From assembly GCA_016777745.1 (NCBI GenBank), contig JADHQX010000060.1:1-7414 (forward strand): a DNA stretch of 7,414 nt. The letters are read 5' to 3'. Below are positions 1-7,234 of the stretch, in pieces. Below the pieces are notes generated by a model that was given only the letters and a program-made list of their open reading frames with translations, had not been told where the DNA came from and did not search any database. The DNA comes from Candidatus Pelagibacterales bacterium. GTDB taxonomy: Bacteria > Pseudomonadota > Alphaproteobacteria > Pelagibacterales > AG-422-B15. The translations under genes and the position numbers were made by a program. Position 1 is the stretch's first letter. The number at the start of each line of letters is the position of its first letter.

Positions 1-2619
1 GCAACCCTATACTCTATTCGCGCAATTATGATGATAAGAGCATATAGAATTAGAGGACACTTAAAAGCGAATCTAGACCCTTTAGGGTTAGTAGAAAAAA
101 ATGAGCATTCTGAACTTAAACCAGAAACATATGGTTTTACTCTAGAAGACATGGATCGTGAAATATTCTTAGATAATGTATTAGGCTTAGAATTTGCAAC
201 TTTAAAAGAAATCTTAGAAATATTAAATCGAACTTACTGTTCCACGGTTGGTATTGAATATATGCATATTAGCGATCCTGCAGAAAAAAGTTGGTTGCAA
301 CAAAGAATTGAAGGAAAAGATAAGGAGATTACTTTTACAGATTTAGGTAAAGAATTTATTCTAAAAAAATTAATTGAGGCAGAAGGCTTTGAAAAATATT
401 TGCATAAAAAATTTGTTGGCACAAAACGATTTGGTTTAGATGGAGCTGAAACTATCATTCCTGCAATGGAACAGATTATAAAAAAAGGTGGACAATTAGG
501 AGTTACAGAAATTGTTATTGGAATGCCACATAGAGGTAGATTAGGAATTTTAGCCACTGTTATGGGTAAAGCGTACCAAGAAATCTTTCATGAATTTGCT
601 GGTGGCTCCATTATGCCAGAAGATGTTGCTGGATCAGGTGATGTTAAATATCATTTAGGAACTTCTTCTGATAGAGAATTCGACGATAATAAAGTTCACA
701 TTTCTTTAACTGCCAATCCATCTCACTTAGAAGCTGTAGATCCAGTTGTCTTAGGTAGAGTAAGAGCTAAGCAGGCTCACTTAAGAACTGATAAGGGAAA
801 AACTATTCAAGAGTCATTTAACGCTGTTATGCCCATACTATTGCATGGTGATGCAGCCTTTGCGGGACAAGGAATTGTAGCTGAATGCTTTGCATTATCT
901 GGATTAAGAGGTCATAAAACCGGTGGTACAATTCATATTATTGTTAATAATCAAATTGGATTCACAACTAGCCCAAGCTTTGCAAGATCCTCTCCTTACC
1001 CATCTGATGTCGCTAAATTTATTAATGCACCTATTTTGCATGTTAATGGTGATGATTGCGAAGCAGTAATTTATGCTGCAAGAGTAGCGACAGAATTCAG
1101 ACAGAAATTTAATAAAGATGTGGTGATTGATGTTTTTTGTTATAGACGCTTTGGTCATAATGAAGGAGATGATCCAACATTTACACAACCTTTAATGTAT
1201 AAAAAAATTAAATCTCATAAATCAGTTGCAGATACTTATGCTGATAAAGTTGTAGGTGAAAAACTTTTTGATAATAACAAGGTTTTAAAAATGAAATCTG
1301 ATTTTGTTCAACATTTAGACAGTGAATTTGAGTCTGCAAAATCATTTAAACCAAATAAAGCAGATTGGCTAGATGGTTTTTGGTCAAATATGAAATCATC
1401 AAGAGGAAGCAAGCGTAAAATATCAACTGCAATTACTAAAATTGATTTTAATAATATTGGCTCTAAAATTACTTCTTATCCAGAGAGTCTTAATATTCAC
1501 AAAACTCTTGCAAGAATATTTAGTAATAGAAAAAATATGATTACAACCGGTAAGGGCATCGATTGGGCTACGGCCGAAGCATTGGCTTTTGGATCTCTTT
1601 TAGAGGAGGGCTATCCGGTAAGATTAGTAGGTCAAGATAGTATTAGAGGAACGTTTAGTCATAGACACTCAGCTCTTGTAGATCAAGAAACAGAGGAAAG
1701 GTATATCCCTTTAAATAATATTAGTGATCAGCAAGCAAGATATGAGGGCATAGATAGTTTTTTATCAGAGGCAGCAATTTTAGGGTATGAGTATGGATAT
1801 TCATTAGATTATCCAGGTGCATTAGTACTATGGGAGGCACAATTTGGTGATTTTGCAAATGGTGCTCAAGTACAAATAGATCAATTTATAGCTCCAGGTG
1901 AAGCAAAGTGGTTAAGAATGAGTGGCTTAGTTTTATTATTGCCTCATGGTTATGAAGGTCAAGGACCTGAACATTCTTCTGCAAGAATAGAACGATACCT
2001 TCAACTTTGTGCAGAGGAAAATATGATTGTTGCAAATTGTACAACACCTGCTAATTATTTTCATATTTTGAGACGACAATTATTAAGAGACTTTAGAAAG
2101 CCTTTAATTATGTTTACACCAAAATCATTGTTAAGACATAAACAATGCACCTCTAAAATAGATGATTTTACTAATGATACTTTTCATAGAGTGCTACTAG
2201 ATGACGGTGAGACAAAGCATGATGAACAATTTTTAAATGAAGATAATAAAATTAAAAAAGTAATTATCTGTTCGGGTAAAGTTTATTATGACCTTTCATC
2301 TGAAAGAGATAATTCTAAAAAATTAGATATTTATATTATTAGACTAGAACAACTTTATCCTTTTCCCGCTAAAGCTTTAACCCCCATAATTTCTAGATTT
2401 AAAGATGCAGATTTTATTTGGTGTCAAGAAGAGCCTAAAAATATGGGTCCCTGGAATACTATGGAAAGGTATATAGATTGGTGTCTCAAAAAGGCTGGAT
2501 GCCAGAAAACTAAGGTAAAATATGTAGGAAGATCTCCAGCAGCATCAACTGCCACAGGCTTAATGAGTAAGCATCAAAAGCAGCAAAAAATGTTGATTGA
2601 CTCGGCTTTAAGCGTATAA
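1..2619 (+). CDS. sucA: 2-oxoglutarate dehydrogenase E1 component (5' partial)
   Basis: This is the thiamine-diphosphate-dependent E1 subunit of the 2-oxoglutarate dehydrogenase complex (TCA cycle, cytoplasm). It decarboxylates 2-oxoglutarate and transfers the succinyl group to the lipoyl arm of SucB. The frame is open from base 1, and the residues before the first in-window Met (ATLYSIRAI, then [11 protein letters not shown]) match the conserved family N-terminal region. The true start therefore lies upstream and the ATG at 28 is internal. By comparison with the roughly 930-residue E. coli protein, about 70-110 residues are missing. Visible motifs include HRGR (529-540), [11 protein letters not shown] (about 712-744), the ThDP-binding GDAAF (from 847) followed by [15 protein letters not shown] (from 1153), the transketolase-like pyrimidine domain with GTFSHRHS, and [13 protein letters not shown] (from 1831). 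The C-terminus ends [12 protein letters not shown], as is usual in the family. sucB follows after 17 nt. Confidence 0.97.
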   Translation, partial: ATLYSIRAIMMIRAYRIRGHLKANLDPLGLVEKNEHSELKPETYGFTLEDMDREIFLDNVLGLEFATLKEILEILNRTYCSTVGIEYMHISDPAEKSWLQQRIEGKDKEITFTDLGKEFILKKLIEAEGFEKYLHKKFVGTKRFGLDGAETIIPAMEQIIKKGGQLGVTEIVIGMPHRGRLGILATVMGKAYQEIFHEFAGGSIMPEDVAGSGDVKYHLGTSSDREFDDNKVHISLTANPSHLEAVDPVVLGRVRAKQAHLRTDKGKTIQESFNAVMPILLHGDAAFAGQGIVAECFALSGLRGHKTGGTIHIIVNNQIGFTTSPSFARSSPYPSDVAKFINAPILHVNGDDCEAVIYAARVATEFRQKFNKDVVIDVFCYRRFGHNEGDDPTFTQPLMYKKIKSHKSVADTYADKVVGEKLFDNNKVLKMKSDFVQHLDSEFESAKSFKPNKADWLDGFWSNMKSSRGSKRKISTAITKIDFNNIGSKITSYPESLNIHKTLARIFSNRKNMITTGKGIDWATAEALAFGSLLEEGYPVRLVGQDSIRGTFSHRHSALVDQETEERYIPLNNISDQQARYEGIDSFLSEAAILGYEYGYSLDYPGALVLWEAQFGDFANGAQVQIDQFIAPGEAKWLRMSGLVLLLPHGYEGQGPEHSSARIERYLQLCAEENMIVANCTTPANYFHILRRQLLRDFRKPLIMFTPKSLLRHKQCTSKIDDFTNDTFHRVLLDDGETKHDEQFLNEDNKIKKVIICSGKVYYDLSSERDNSKKLDIYIIRLEQLYPFPAKALTPIISRFKDADFIWCQEEPKNMGPWNTMERYIDWCLKKAGCQKTKVKYVGRSPAASTATGLMSKHQKQQKMLIDSALSV

Positions 2620-2636
2620 AGACATATAATAAAAAA

Positions 2637-3878
2637 ATGAGCATAGATATAAAAGTACCATCACTAGGAGAATCTGTTACTGAGGCAACTATTGCTCGCT
2701 GGTACAAAAATGTGGGTGATTCTGTTACTATCGATGAACCATTATTAGAATTAGAGACAGATAAAGTAACTTTAGAAGTTCCCGCACCTGCAACTGGTCA
2801 ACTCAGTGATATAAAAGTAAATGATGGTGATACTGTAGAAGTTGGAACTACATTAGGCTCAATTATTGAAGGAGTTGCTGTAGCGGTAGAAAAAAAAGTT
2901 GAAGCTCCAATTAAAAAAGAGATTATTATAGAAAATCTAATAACTGAGGTTTCTGAGCCCAAAGAAGTTCCTAAAATTGAAATTAATAAAGTATCTGAAG
3001 TATCTAGTGAATTGTCTCCGGCGGTAAGAAAAATTATTGCTGAGAATAATATTAATATAAATGAAATTTCACCTTCTGGAAAAAACGGCAGAATTACAAA
3101 AGAAGATGCGCTAAATTCTATATCAAATCAACCTTCAAAATCTGAGTCTAATACAAGTCCAATATCTGTTAGAAATGACAAATTAACAGAGCGAGTAACG
3201 ATGTCTCGTTTAAGAAAAACTATTGCCAAAAGATTAAAGGATGCGCAAAACACTGCTGCAATCTTAACTACTTTTAACGAAGTAGATATGACAGAACTTA
3301 TTAAAGTCAGAAGTGAATATAAAGAATTCTTTGAAAAGAAACACGGGGTAAAACTTGGATTTATGTCTTTCTTTGTTAAAGCATGTATTACAGCATTAAA
3401 AGAAATACCTGAGGTAAATGCAGAAATTGAAAACGACGATATTATTTATAAAAATTATTATAATATTGGTGTTGCAGTTGGTACCGATCAAGGCTTAGTT
3501 GTTCCAGTTGTTAGAAATGCTGACCAATTAATTGTAGCTGATATTGAAAAAGAAATATCTAATCTTGGTAAAAAAGCTAGAGATGGAAAACTAAGTATAG
3601 GTGATATGCAGGATGGTACCTTCACAATATCTAATGGTGGTGTATATGGCTCATTGATGTCCACACCGATAATTAATCCCCCACAAGCTGGGGTTTTAGG
3701 GATGCACAAAATTCAGGAAAGACCTATCGCAATTGATGGTGAGGTTGTAGTTAGACCTATGATGTACTTGGCATTATCATACGATCATAGATTAATTGAT
3801 GGAAAAGCAGCGGTAACTTTTCTTGTTAGAGTTAAGGAAAGCCTGGAAGATCCAAGAAGAATTTTACTTAGCGTTTAA
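2637..3878 (+). CDS. sucB: dihydrolipoyllysine-residue succinyltransferase (E2 of OGDH)
   Basis: This is the core-forming E2 subunit (413 residues), which carries the succinyl group on lipoate and transfers it to CoA to give succinyl-CoA. Domains in order are one lipoyl domain (about 1-78; lipoylated lysine K43 in ETDKVTLEV), a linker (about 80-124), a peripheral subunit-binding domain (about 125-160; [19 protein letters not shown] then [12 protein letters not shown]), a second linker (161-184), and the catalytic acyltransferase domain (about 185-413) with the SYDHRLIDG motif (H384, D388). A single lipoyl domain and a length near 400 are typical of SucB rather than of pyruvate dehydrogenase E2. 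The position between sucA and lpd settles the assignment. The start is fixed by the canonical N-terminus [14 protein letters not shown], although only an A-rich stretch and no Shine-Dalgarno precedes it. The linkers are rich in Lys, Glu, Ile, Ser and Asn instead of the usual Ala/Pro. Confidence 0.97.
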   Translation: MSIDIKVPSLGESVTEATIARWYKNVGDSVTIDEPLLELETDKVTLEVPAPATGQLSDIKVNDGDTVEVGTTLGSIIEGVAVAVEKKVEAPIKKEIIIENLITEVSEPKEVPKIEINKVSEVSSELSPAVRKIIAENNININEISPSGKNGRITKEDALNSISNQPSKSESNTSPISVRNDKLTERVTMSRLRKTIAKRLKDAQNTAAILTTFNEVDMTELIKVRSEYKEFFEKKHGVKLGFMSFFVKACITALKEIPEVNAEIENDDIIYKNYYNIGVAVGTDQGLVVPVVRNADQLIVADIEKEISNLGKKARDGKLSIGDMQDGTFTISNGGVYGSLMSTPIINPPQAGVLGMHKIQERPIAIDGEVVVRPMMYLALSYDHRLIDGKAAVTFLVRVKESLEDPRRILLSV

Positions 3879-3880
3879 TT

Positions 3881-5275
3881 ATGGAAGAATTTGACCTCAT
3901 TATAATTGGTAGTGGCCCCGGAGGCTATGTGTGTGCAATAAGAGCTGCACAGCTTGGTCTAAAAGTATGCTGCGTGGAAAAACGTAAAACTTTAGGTGGC
4001 ACCTGTCTGAATATTGGCTGTATTCCCTCAAAATCATTATTACATGCCTCACAAATATATAGTGATACCAAAAGTTATGCTGACATAGGAATCAATATAG
4101 ACAATGTTAAACTTGATTTATCAAAGATGATGTCTTCTAAGGATGAGTCTGTCAAAGGCTTAACAGACGGTATTCAATTTTTATTTAAAAAAAATAAAAT
4201 AACCCATATTCAAGGCTTTGGAAAAATAACAGGTAAAAATGAAGTAACAATATTAAATGATGATGCTGACCAAATAATAAATGGTAAAAATATTGTTATA
4301 GCAACGGGCTCTGAAGTTTCAGTTCCAGATGACGTTATAATTGATGAAAAAGATATTCTTAGTTCGACTGGAGCATTGAGTTTAGATAAAGTTCCGGAAA
4401 AACTAGTTATAATTGGAGCGGGATATATTGGATTAGAAATGGGTTCAGTTTGGTCACGTCTAGGATCAAAAGTTACTGTCATTGAATATGCAGAAAGAAT
4501 TGTCCCAAACATGGATAATGAAATTTCAGACCAATTTCAAAAAATATTAATAAAACAAGGGATAGATTTTAAATTATCAACCGCCTTTAAAAAAATTAAT
4601 AAAAAAAATGATAAGTTATATATTGCGATAGAAACACAGCAAGGACAAGCATCAGAAATAAGTTGTGATAAAGTACTAATTTCTATTGGCAGAAAACCAT
4701 ATACTTTTGGTTTAAACTTAGAAGAAGTAGGAGTTAAGACTGACGAAAAAGGATTCATTGTAACTAAAAATAATTTCCAAACGTCTGTTGAAAATATTTT
4801 TGCAATTGGTGATTGTAAATTAGGACCTATGTTAGCACATAAGGCATCAGAAGAAGGAACTGCTTTAGCAGAAATTATTGTTGGCCAAGCTGGACATGTT
4901 AACTTTGATACAATACCATCAGTAGTATACACATCACCAGAAGTTGCTTCGGTTGGAAAAACAGAAGAAGAATTAAAATCTGCAAATATTAGCTATAAGG
5001 TTGGAAAGTTTCCTTTTACAGCAAACGCTAAAGCAAAAGTAATGCATCAAACAGCTGGGTTTGTAAAAATATTGTCTGATGCATCATCTGATAAAGTACT
5101 TGGAGTACATATGATAGGAGCTGATGTTGGAAATATGATTGCTGAACTTGCTCTTGCAATGGAATTTGGTGCTTCATCAGAAGACATTGCACGTACGTGT
5201 CATGCTCATCCTACCCTTACTGAGTCGATCAAAGAAGCTGCTTTGAATGTAGATAAGCGTGCTATTCATATATAA
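3881..5275 (+). CDS. lpd: dihydrolipoyl dehydrogenase (E3)
   Basis: This FAD-dependent pyridine nucleotide-disulfide oxidoreductase (464 residues) reoxidises the dihydrolipoyl groups of SucB and reduces NAD+. The N-terminal FAD dinucleotide fold has GSGPGG (residues 10-15). The redox-active disulfide is C42/C47 in GGTCLNIGCIPSK. The NAD-binding fold has GAGYIG (179-184), the second FAD contact is IFAIGDC (306-312), and the C-terminal dimerisation domain ends with HAHPTLTE, supplying the catalytic pair H443/E448. Length and motifs are those of a complete E3. The ATG lies two bases after the sucB stop (TAATTATG) with no Shine-Dalgarno, so translation is probably coupled to sucB. Because it closes the suc operon, its main job is as E3 of the OGDH complex. 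It could also serve pyruvate dehydrogenase or the glycine cleavage system if the genome has no other lpd, which cannot be seen here. Confidence 0.97.
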   Translation: MEEFDLIIIGSGPGGYVCAIRAAQLGLKVCCVEKRKTLGGTCLNIGCIPSKSLLHASQIYSDTKSYADIGINIDNVKLDLSKMMSSKDESVKGLTDGIQFLFKKNKITHIQGFGKITGKNEVTILNDDADQIINGKNIVIATGSEVSVPDDVIIDEKDILSSTGALSLDKVPEKLVIIGAGYIGLEMGSVWSRLGSKVTVIEYAERIVPNMDNEISDQFQKILIKQGIDFKLSTAFKKINKKNDKLYIAIETQQGQASEISCDKVLISIGRKPYTFGLNLEEVGVKTDEKGFIVTKNNFQTSVENIFAIGDCKLGPMLAHKASEEGTALAEIIVGQAGHVNFDTIPSVVYTSPEVASVGKTEEELKSANISYKVGKFPFTANAKAKVMHQTAGFVKILSDASSDKVLGVHMIGADVGNMIAELALAMEFGASSEDIARTCHAHPTLTESIKEAALNVDKRAIHI

Positions 5276-5315
5276 ATCCTTTAAAAAATGTCCTTTTTTT
5301 GCTTATTTTTTACCG

Positions 5316-5337
5316 TTTTATTAAAATGTTAATAAAA
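5316..5337 (+). repeat. AT-only hairpin in the lpd 3' region
   Basis: TTTTATTAA (5316-5324) and TTAATAAAA (5329-5337) are perfect inverted repeats of nine bases around the loop AATG. The stem contains only A-T pairs and no T-run follows, so it is not a classical terminator. It may act as a 3' end stabiliser or RNase block in the suc mRNA. Chance is a real alternative given the base composition. Confidence 0.4.
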
Positions 5338-5340
5338 AAT

Positions 5341-5368
5341 CTATTGCAAAAATTATACAAATCAATAG
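5341..5368 (+). repeat. second inverted repeat in the lpd 3' region
   Basis: CTATTG (5341-5346) and CAATAG (5363-5368) form a six-base inverted repeat with a 16-nt loop, directly after the AT-only hairpin. On its own it is weak. It is listed because it is one of a run of potential stems between the lpd stop and the terminator. Confidence 0.25.
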
Positions 5369-5397
5369 TTTACCTCTAATTCACGTTATCATCGTGT

Positions 5398-5426
5398 AAA
5401 AGGCTCTTTTTATAGAGCCTTTTTTA
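5398..5426 (+). terminator. intrinsic terminator of the suc operon
   Basis: AGGCTCT (5401-5407) pairs with AGAGCCT (5414-5420) around the loop TTTTAT. The stem is extended by AAA (5398-5400) pairing with TTT (5421-5423). The T-run 5420-5425 follows. This is a standard Rho-independent terminator about 120 nt beyond the lpd stop and most likely ends the sucA-sucB-lpd transcript. In the reverse direction the stem is followed by a short T-run (complement of the AAAA just before it) and could act weakly on the other strand. Confidence 0.85.
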
Positions 5427-5446
5427 TTACTGCTTTAACGAATACC

Positions 5447-5455
5447 TGCTATCAT
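5447..5455 (+). promoter_or_regulatory. possible extended -10 promoter of a small RNA
   Basis: TGCTATCAT fits an extended -10 element (TGn followed by a hexamer matching TATAAT at five of six positions). No convincing -35 hexamer is seen 16-18 bases upstream. Initiation about seven bases downstream would put the 5' end near G5462. The element lies just after the suc terminator and just before a good Shine-Dalgarno and an ATG, which is the arrangement expected for an independent short transcript. This is an inference from pattern only. Confidence 0.35.
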
Positions 5456-5485
5456 TTTTTTGATGATAACGTGGAGGTTAAAAAG

Positions 5486-5503
5486 ATGAATCCACCAGCA
5501 TAA
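5486..5503 (+). CDS. micro-ORF MNPPA with strong Shine-Dalgarno
   Basis: ATG at 5486 opens a five-codon frame (Met-Asn-Pro-Pro-Ala, stop TAA at 5501-5503). GGAGG (5473-5477) lies eight bases before the ATG, an ideal spacing. The larger genes in this window whose starts are visible lack a recognisable Shine-Dalgarno, so this pairing stands out. The stop codon falls in the ATAA loop of the CCAGC/GCTGG hairpin. Consecutive prolines slow ribosomes, so a leader-peptide or ribosome-stalling role is conceivable, but no + strand gene follows before the terminator. An even weaker frame (ATG at 5463, eight codons) overlaps its start as ATGA. Translation is unproven. Confidence 0.3.
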   Translation: MNPPA

Positions 5504-5550
5504 GCTGGGGTAGTGTCCACAACTATTTCAACACAAAAAAAACTTTAAAA

Positions 5551-5568
5551 ATTGATTTTTAAATCAAT
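5551..5568 (+). repeat. AT-rich hairpin before the bidirectional terminator
   Basis: ATTGATTT and AAATCAAT are perfect inverted repeats separated by two bases; in RNA this would be seven pairs with a four-base loop. It is followed at once by a small GGC-AAAT-GCC hairpin (5573-5582). Both lie in the 3' half of the putative small RNA. As DNA it is an 18-bp near-palindrome and could equally be a protein-binding site. Confidence 0.4.
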
Positions 5569-5587
5569 ATTAGGCAAATGCCGAATT

Positions 5588-5620
5588 AAAAAAACCCCTT
5601 CTTAACAGATGGGGTTTTTT
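5588..5620. terminator. bidirectional intrinsic terminator between convergent units
   Basis: AAAAAACCCC (5589-5598) pairs with GGGGTTTTTT (5611-5620), with TCT/AGA (5600-5602 and 5607-5609 region) possibly extending the inner stem. Read on the + strand it ends in six T; read on the - strand it ends in seven T (complement of 5588-5594). It lies about 20 bases beyond the stop of the - strand membrane protein gene, so it should end that operon. It can also end whatever is transcribed rightwards after the suc terminator. Confidence 0.85.
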
Positions 5621-5639
5621 AGTTTGGGCGTAAGTCAAA

Positions 5640-6242
5640 TCAGTACTGATAGATATCTTTTTGACTTATTGAATAGCTAATTAAAAAAACCCATATAGCT
5701 ATGAGAATATGATAAACATGAAAACTAACTGAAGGTGCAAATAAGTCAGTGAATAATCCAATACCTTTACTTAAAGTCAGAAAAGCAATTAATAATACTC
5801 CCATTGTTAGAGATTTTAAAAACTTCAAAGAAATAGATTTTTGAGGTATTTGAAAAGTTAATAAAATCGCAGTAAATGACCATGCAAATAATAAAATTAG
5901 TTTGAATATTGGTTGTGTCCAAATAAACATTAAGAAAAATGTTAATATAGAAATTGCTAAAAGTAGATGGGCAAATTTTTTAGATATTGAGTTATTAACT
6001 ATTTGTATACTTATTAAAGACATAGTTATTATTCCAGAAAATATTGCTAAAATTTTATTCAAATAAATTATAAAGTCTGTACTTAATAATCCAAATCTTA
6101 TTGCTCCAATAAAAGCAGTAATTCCAATTAGCAGTATACCAATACCAGCATAGAAATTTTTATTATAAAATAATTTTCTTACAGAGAAGTAAGTGGCTAT
6201 AACGATTAGTATTTCTGTTATAGCATAATGAGCTGGTAGCAT
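5640..6242 (-). CDS. small polytopic membrane protein, unknown function
   Basis: This 200-residue, very hydrophobic protein has about six or seven predicted transmembrane segments, roughly at residues 7-22, 31-51, 58-82, 90-107, 111-130, 142-162 and 174-192. It has no signal peptide distinct from the first helix and no soluble domain. Polar residues within or at the edge of membrane segments include E10, R49, H175 and H178; the last two form an HVYH motif before the final helix. I do not recognise the family with confidence; the layout loosely recalls small integral membrane DUF proteins such as DUF6962, which is a guess. The ATG follows the stop of the hydroxylase gene by one base (TAATATG) with no Shine-Dalgarno, so the two are almost certainly co-transcribed and translationally coupled. 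A shared membrane-lipid role is an inference from that. Transcription should end at the bidirectional terminator just beyond the stop. Confidence 0.85.
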   Translation of the reverse strand: MLPAHYAITEILIVIATYFSVRKLFYNKNFYAGIGILLIGITAFIGAIRFGLLSTDFIIYLNKILAIFSGIITMSLISIQIVNNSISKKFAHLLLAISILTFFLMFIWTQPIFKLILLFAWSFTAILLTFQIPQKSISLKFLKSLTMGVLLIAFLTLSKGIGLFTDLFAPSVSFHVYHILIAIWVFLISYSISQKDIYQY

Positions 6243-6243
6243 A

Positions 6244-7170
6244 TTACTTTTGTTTTAAGGCCTGTTCTTTATAATATTGAGCTTTTATATCTGTAGACAT
6301 CATTCTACTACCATCATGTGACCATCCGGGTGGTCCAAATAAATATAGTATTCTATCTTTAAGAGTTATTCCTCTCGAAAAAACATCTTTAAAAATTCCT
6401 GCGTATTCAATAAAAACAACTTTAAGTGGATTATAAGTTATCAGCGGAGTTACTAAGCCGTAGTCAGGTAAATCATTTTCATCTTCCTCGACAAATGAAC
6501 CAAACATTCTGTCCCATATAATTAAAGTGCCTGCATAATTTGAATCTAGATACTTAGGGTTTCTAGCATGATGTACTCTGTGATGTGACGGTGTATTAAA
6601 AATAGCCTCATACCACCAAGGTAATTTTTTAATAGTTTCTGTGTGACAGAAAAATTGGTAAGTGGCATTTAAAACTCCACAAAAAATAACTATAATTGGA
6701 TCAAATCCAATTAGCACAAGTGGGATTTTTAGCATCATTGTACCAGTAAAATGCTTAGCCCAACTTTGTCTTAAAGATACAGCTAAACCAAACCTTTCAG
6801 ATGAATGATGTGTATTGTGCATTCCCCATTGCCATCTAAATCTGTGGCATATTCTGTGGTGTATATAAAATCTTAAGTCATCAAGTATAAAACATATAAC
6901 TAAAGTAGTTATTGTAAGAGGAATAACGCTTATTTGGTATTGTTTAGCCCAATATAGTGCACCAAGCGTTATAAATGCAGTAGCAGCATTAATAGGAACA
7001 CTCATTATTCCTATTGAAACGTTAAAAAGACTATCTTTACTATTTACTGAACCATTTGTTTTAAAAAACCTAATAATAAATGATTCAAAGAAGATAAAAG
7101 ATAGATATACAGGAATAACTATTAGCTGTATTTTTGAAGTTACAATTTCTCCTAAAGTCCCGTCAAACAT
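6244..7170 (-). CDS. fatty acid hydroxylase / sterol desaturase superfamily membrane enzyme
   Basis: This 308-residue integral membrane di-iron oxygenase is of the FA_hydroxylase (sterol desaturase) superfamily. Such enzymes use O2 and two metal ions held by histidine boxes to hydroxylate or desaturate lipid chains. Hydrophobic segments lie near residues 15-34, 48-75, 80-97 and 143-170. The histidine boxes are all present: HHRICH (H104/H105-H109), HNTHH (118-122), an isolated H176 in FCHTE, and HHRVHH (196-201). Other family signatures are TPSHHRVHHARNPKYLDSNY, the following IIWDRMFGSF, and GPPGWSHDG near the C-terminus. The length is normal and no key residue is missing. The substrate cannot be told from sequence; sterols, fatty acids, alkylglycerols and aminolipids are all hydroxylated by members of this superfamily. 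It is the first gene of a two-gene - strand operon and is divergent from the helicase-like gene. No Shine-Dalgarno precedes the ATG. Confidence 0.92.
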   Translation of the reverse strand: MFDGTLGEIVTSKIQLIVIPVYLSFIFFESFIIRFFKTNGSVNSKDSLFNVSIGIMSVPINAATAFITLGALYWAKQYQISVIPLTITTLVICFILDDLRFYIHHRICHRFRWQWGMHNTHHSSERFGLAVSLRQSWAKHFTGTMMLKIPLVLIGFDPIIVIFCGVLNATYQFFCHTETIKKLPWWYEAIFNTPSHHRVHHARNPKYLDSNYAGTLIIWDRMFGSFVEEDENDLPDYGLVTPLITYNPLKVVFIEYAGIFKDVFSRGITLKDRILYLFGPPGWSHDGSRMMSTDIKAQYYKEQALKQK

Positions 7171-7211
7171 AATAGTATTTATAGCTAATTAATTAATATA
7201 ATATATATATA

Positions 7212-7226
7212 GTTATATAGTATAAC
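7212..7226. repeat. 15-bp dyad upstream of the hydroxylase gene
   Basis: GTTATA and TATAAC are perfect inverted repeats around TAG, about 42 bases upstream of the hydroxylase start. Symmetry and position would suit an operator or a promoter element, but AT-only repeats of this length arise easily by chance here. Confidence 0.3.
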
Positions 7227-7234
7227 TGGAGGTA

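Larger units (their letters stand above)
5382..5473 (+). repeat. 12-bp perfect inverted repeat flanking the suc terminator
   Basis: CACGTTATCATC (5382-5393) is the exact reverse complement of GATGATAACGTG (5462-5473). A further ACCTC/GAGGT match (5372-5376 with 5474-5478) appears if five bases bulge on the left. The arms bracket the intrinsic terminator. The left arm can also fold by itself as CACG/CGTG (5382-5385 with 5393-5396) with loop TTATCAT. The right arm overlaps the predicted 5' end of the putative small RNA. Twelve matched bases including four G/C pairs are less easily explained by chance than the AT-only repeats nearby. Confidence 0.6.
5462..5620 (+). ncRNA. putative structured small RNA of unknown family
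   Basis: This roughly 160-nt segment lies between two strong terminators and contains no conventional gene. It has a possible extended -10 upstream, a Shine-Dalgarno with a micro-ORF near its 5' end, and several possible hairpins: GTGGA (5471-5475) with TCCAC (5491-5495), CCAGC/GCTGG (5495-5499 with 5504-5508, loop ATAA), GGTAGT with ACTATT (5509-5514 with 5522-5527, two G-U pairs), ATTGATTT/AAATCAAT (5551-5568), GGC/GCC (5573-5582), and finally the intrinsic terminator. A second TCCAC (5516-5520) sits in the loop of the third hairpin and could compete for GTGGA. I checked from memory for signatures of SRP RNA, tmRNA, 6S RNA and the SAM riboswitches known from marine bacteria and saw none. 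Transcription on this strand is inferred, not shown. Confidence 0.4.

Noticed and set aside
28..30. ATG at 28 as the true start of sucA
   Set aside because: The frame is open back to base 1 and the residues before this Met continue the conserved SucA N-terminal region, so the gene simply starts outside the window.
234..557. - strand open frame opposite sucA
   Set aside because: It lies wholly inside the conserved sucA coding sequence, has a low-complexity composition typical of an antisense shadow, and shows no recognisable motif.
4537..4932. - strand open frame of 131 codons opposite lpd
   Set aside because: The + strand frame is a complete dihydrolipoyl dehydrogenase with every motif; the opposite frame is a shadow with no family features.
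5283..5300. AAAAAATGTCCTTTTTTT as the terminator directly after lpd
   Set aside because: The only possible stem is A-T pairs around a five-base loop, and the T-run itself forms the stem; the GC-containing hairpin at 5398-5426 is far stronger.
5505..5530. GTAGTGTCCAC looked like a possible insertion-sequence end
   Set aside because: No partner inverted terminal repeat, target-site duplication or transposase remnant is found nearby.
5462..5590. Known RNA such as a SAM-II/SAM-V riboswitch, SRP RNA, 6S RNA or tmRNA
   Set aside because: None of the conserved core sequences I know for these families is visible, and no + strand gene follows that a riboswitch could control.
7201..7211. Alternating AT run as a microsatellite or origin element
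   Set aside because: The run is short and imperfect and is not accompanied by DnaA boxes or other iterons; it fits AT-rich promoter DNA.
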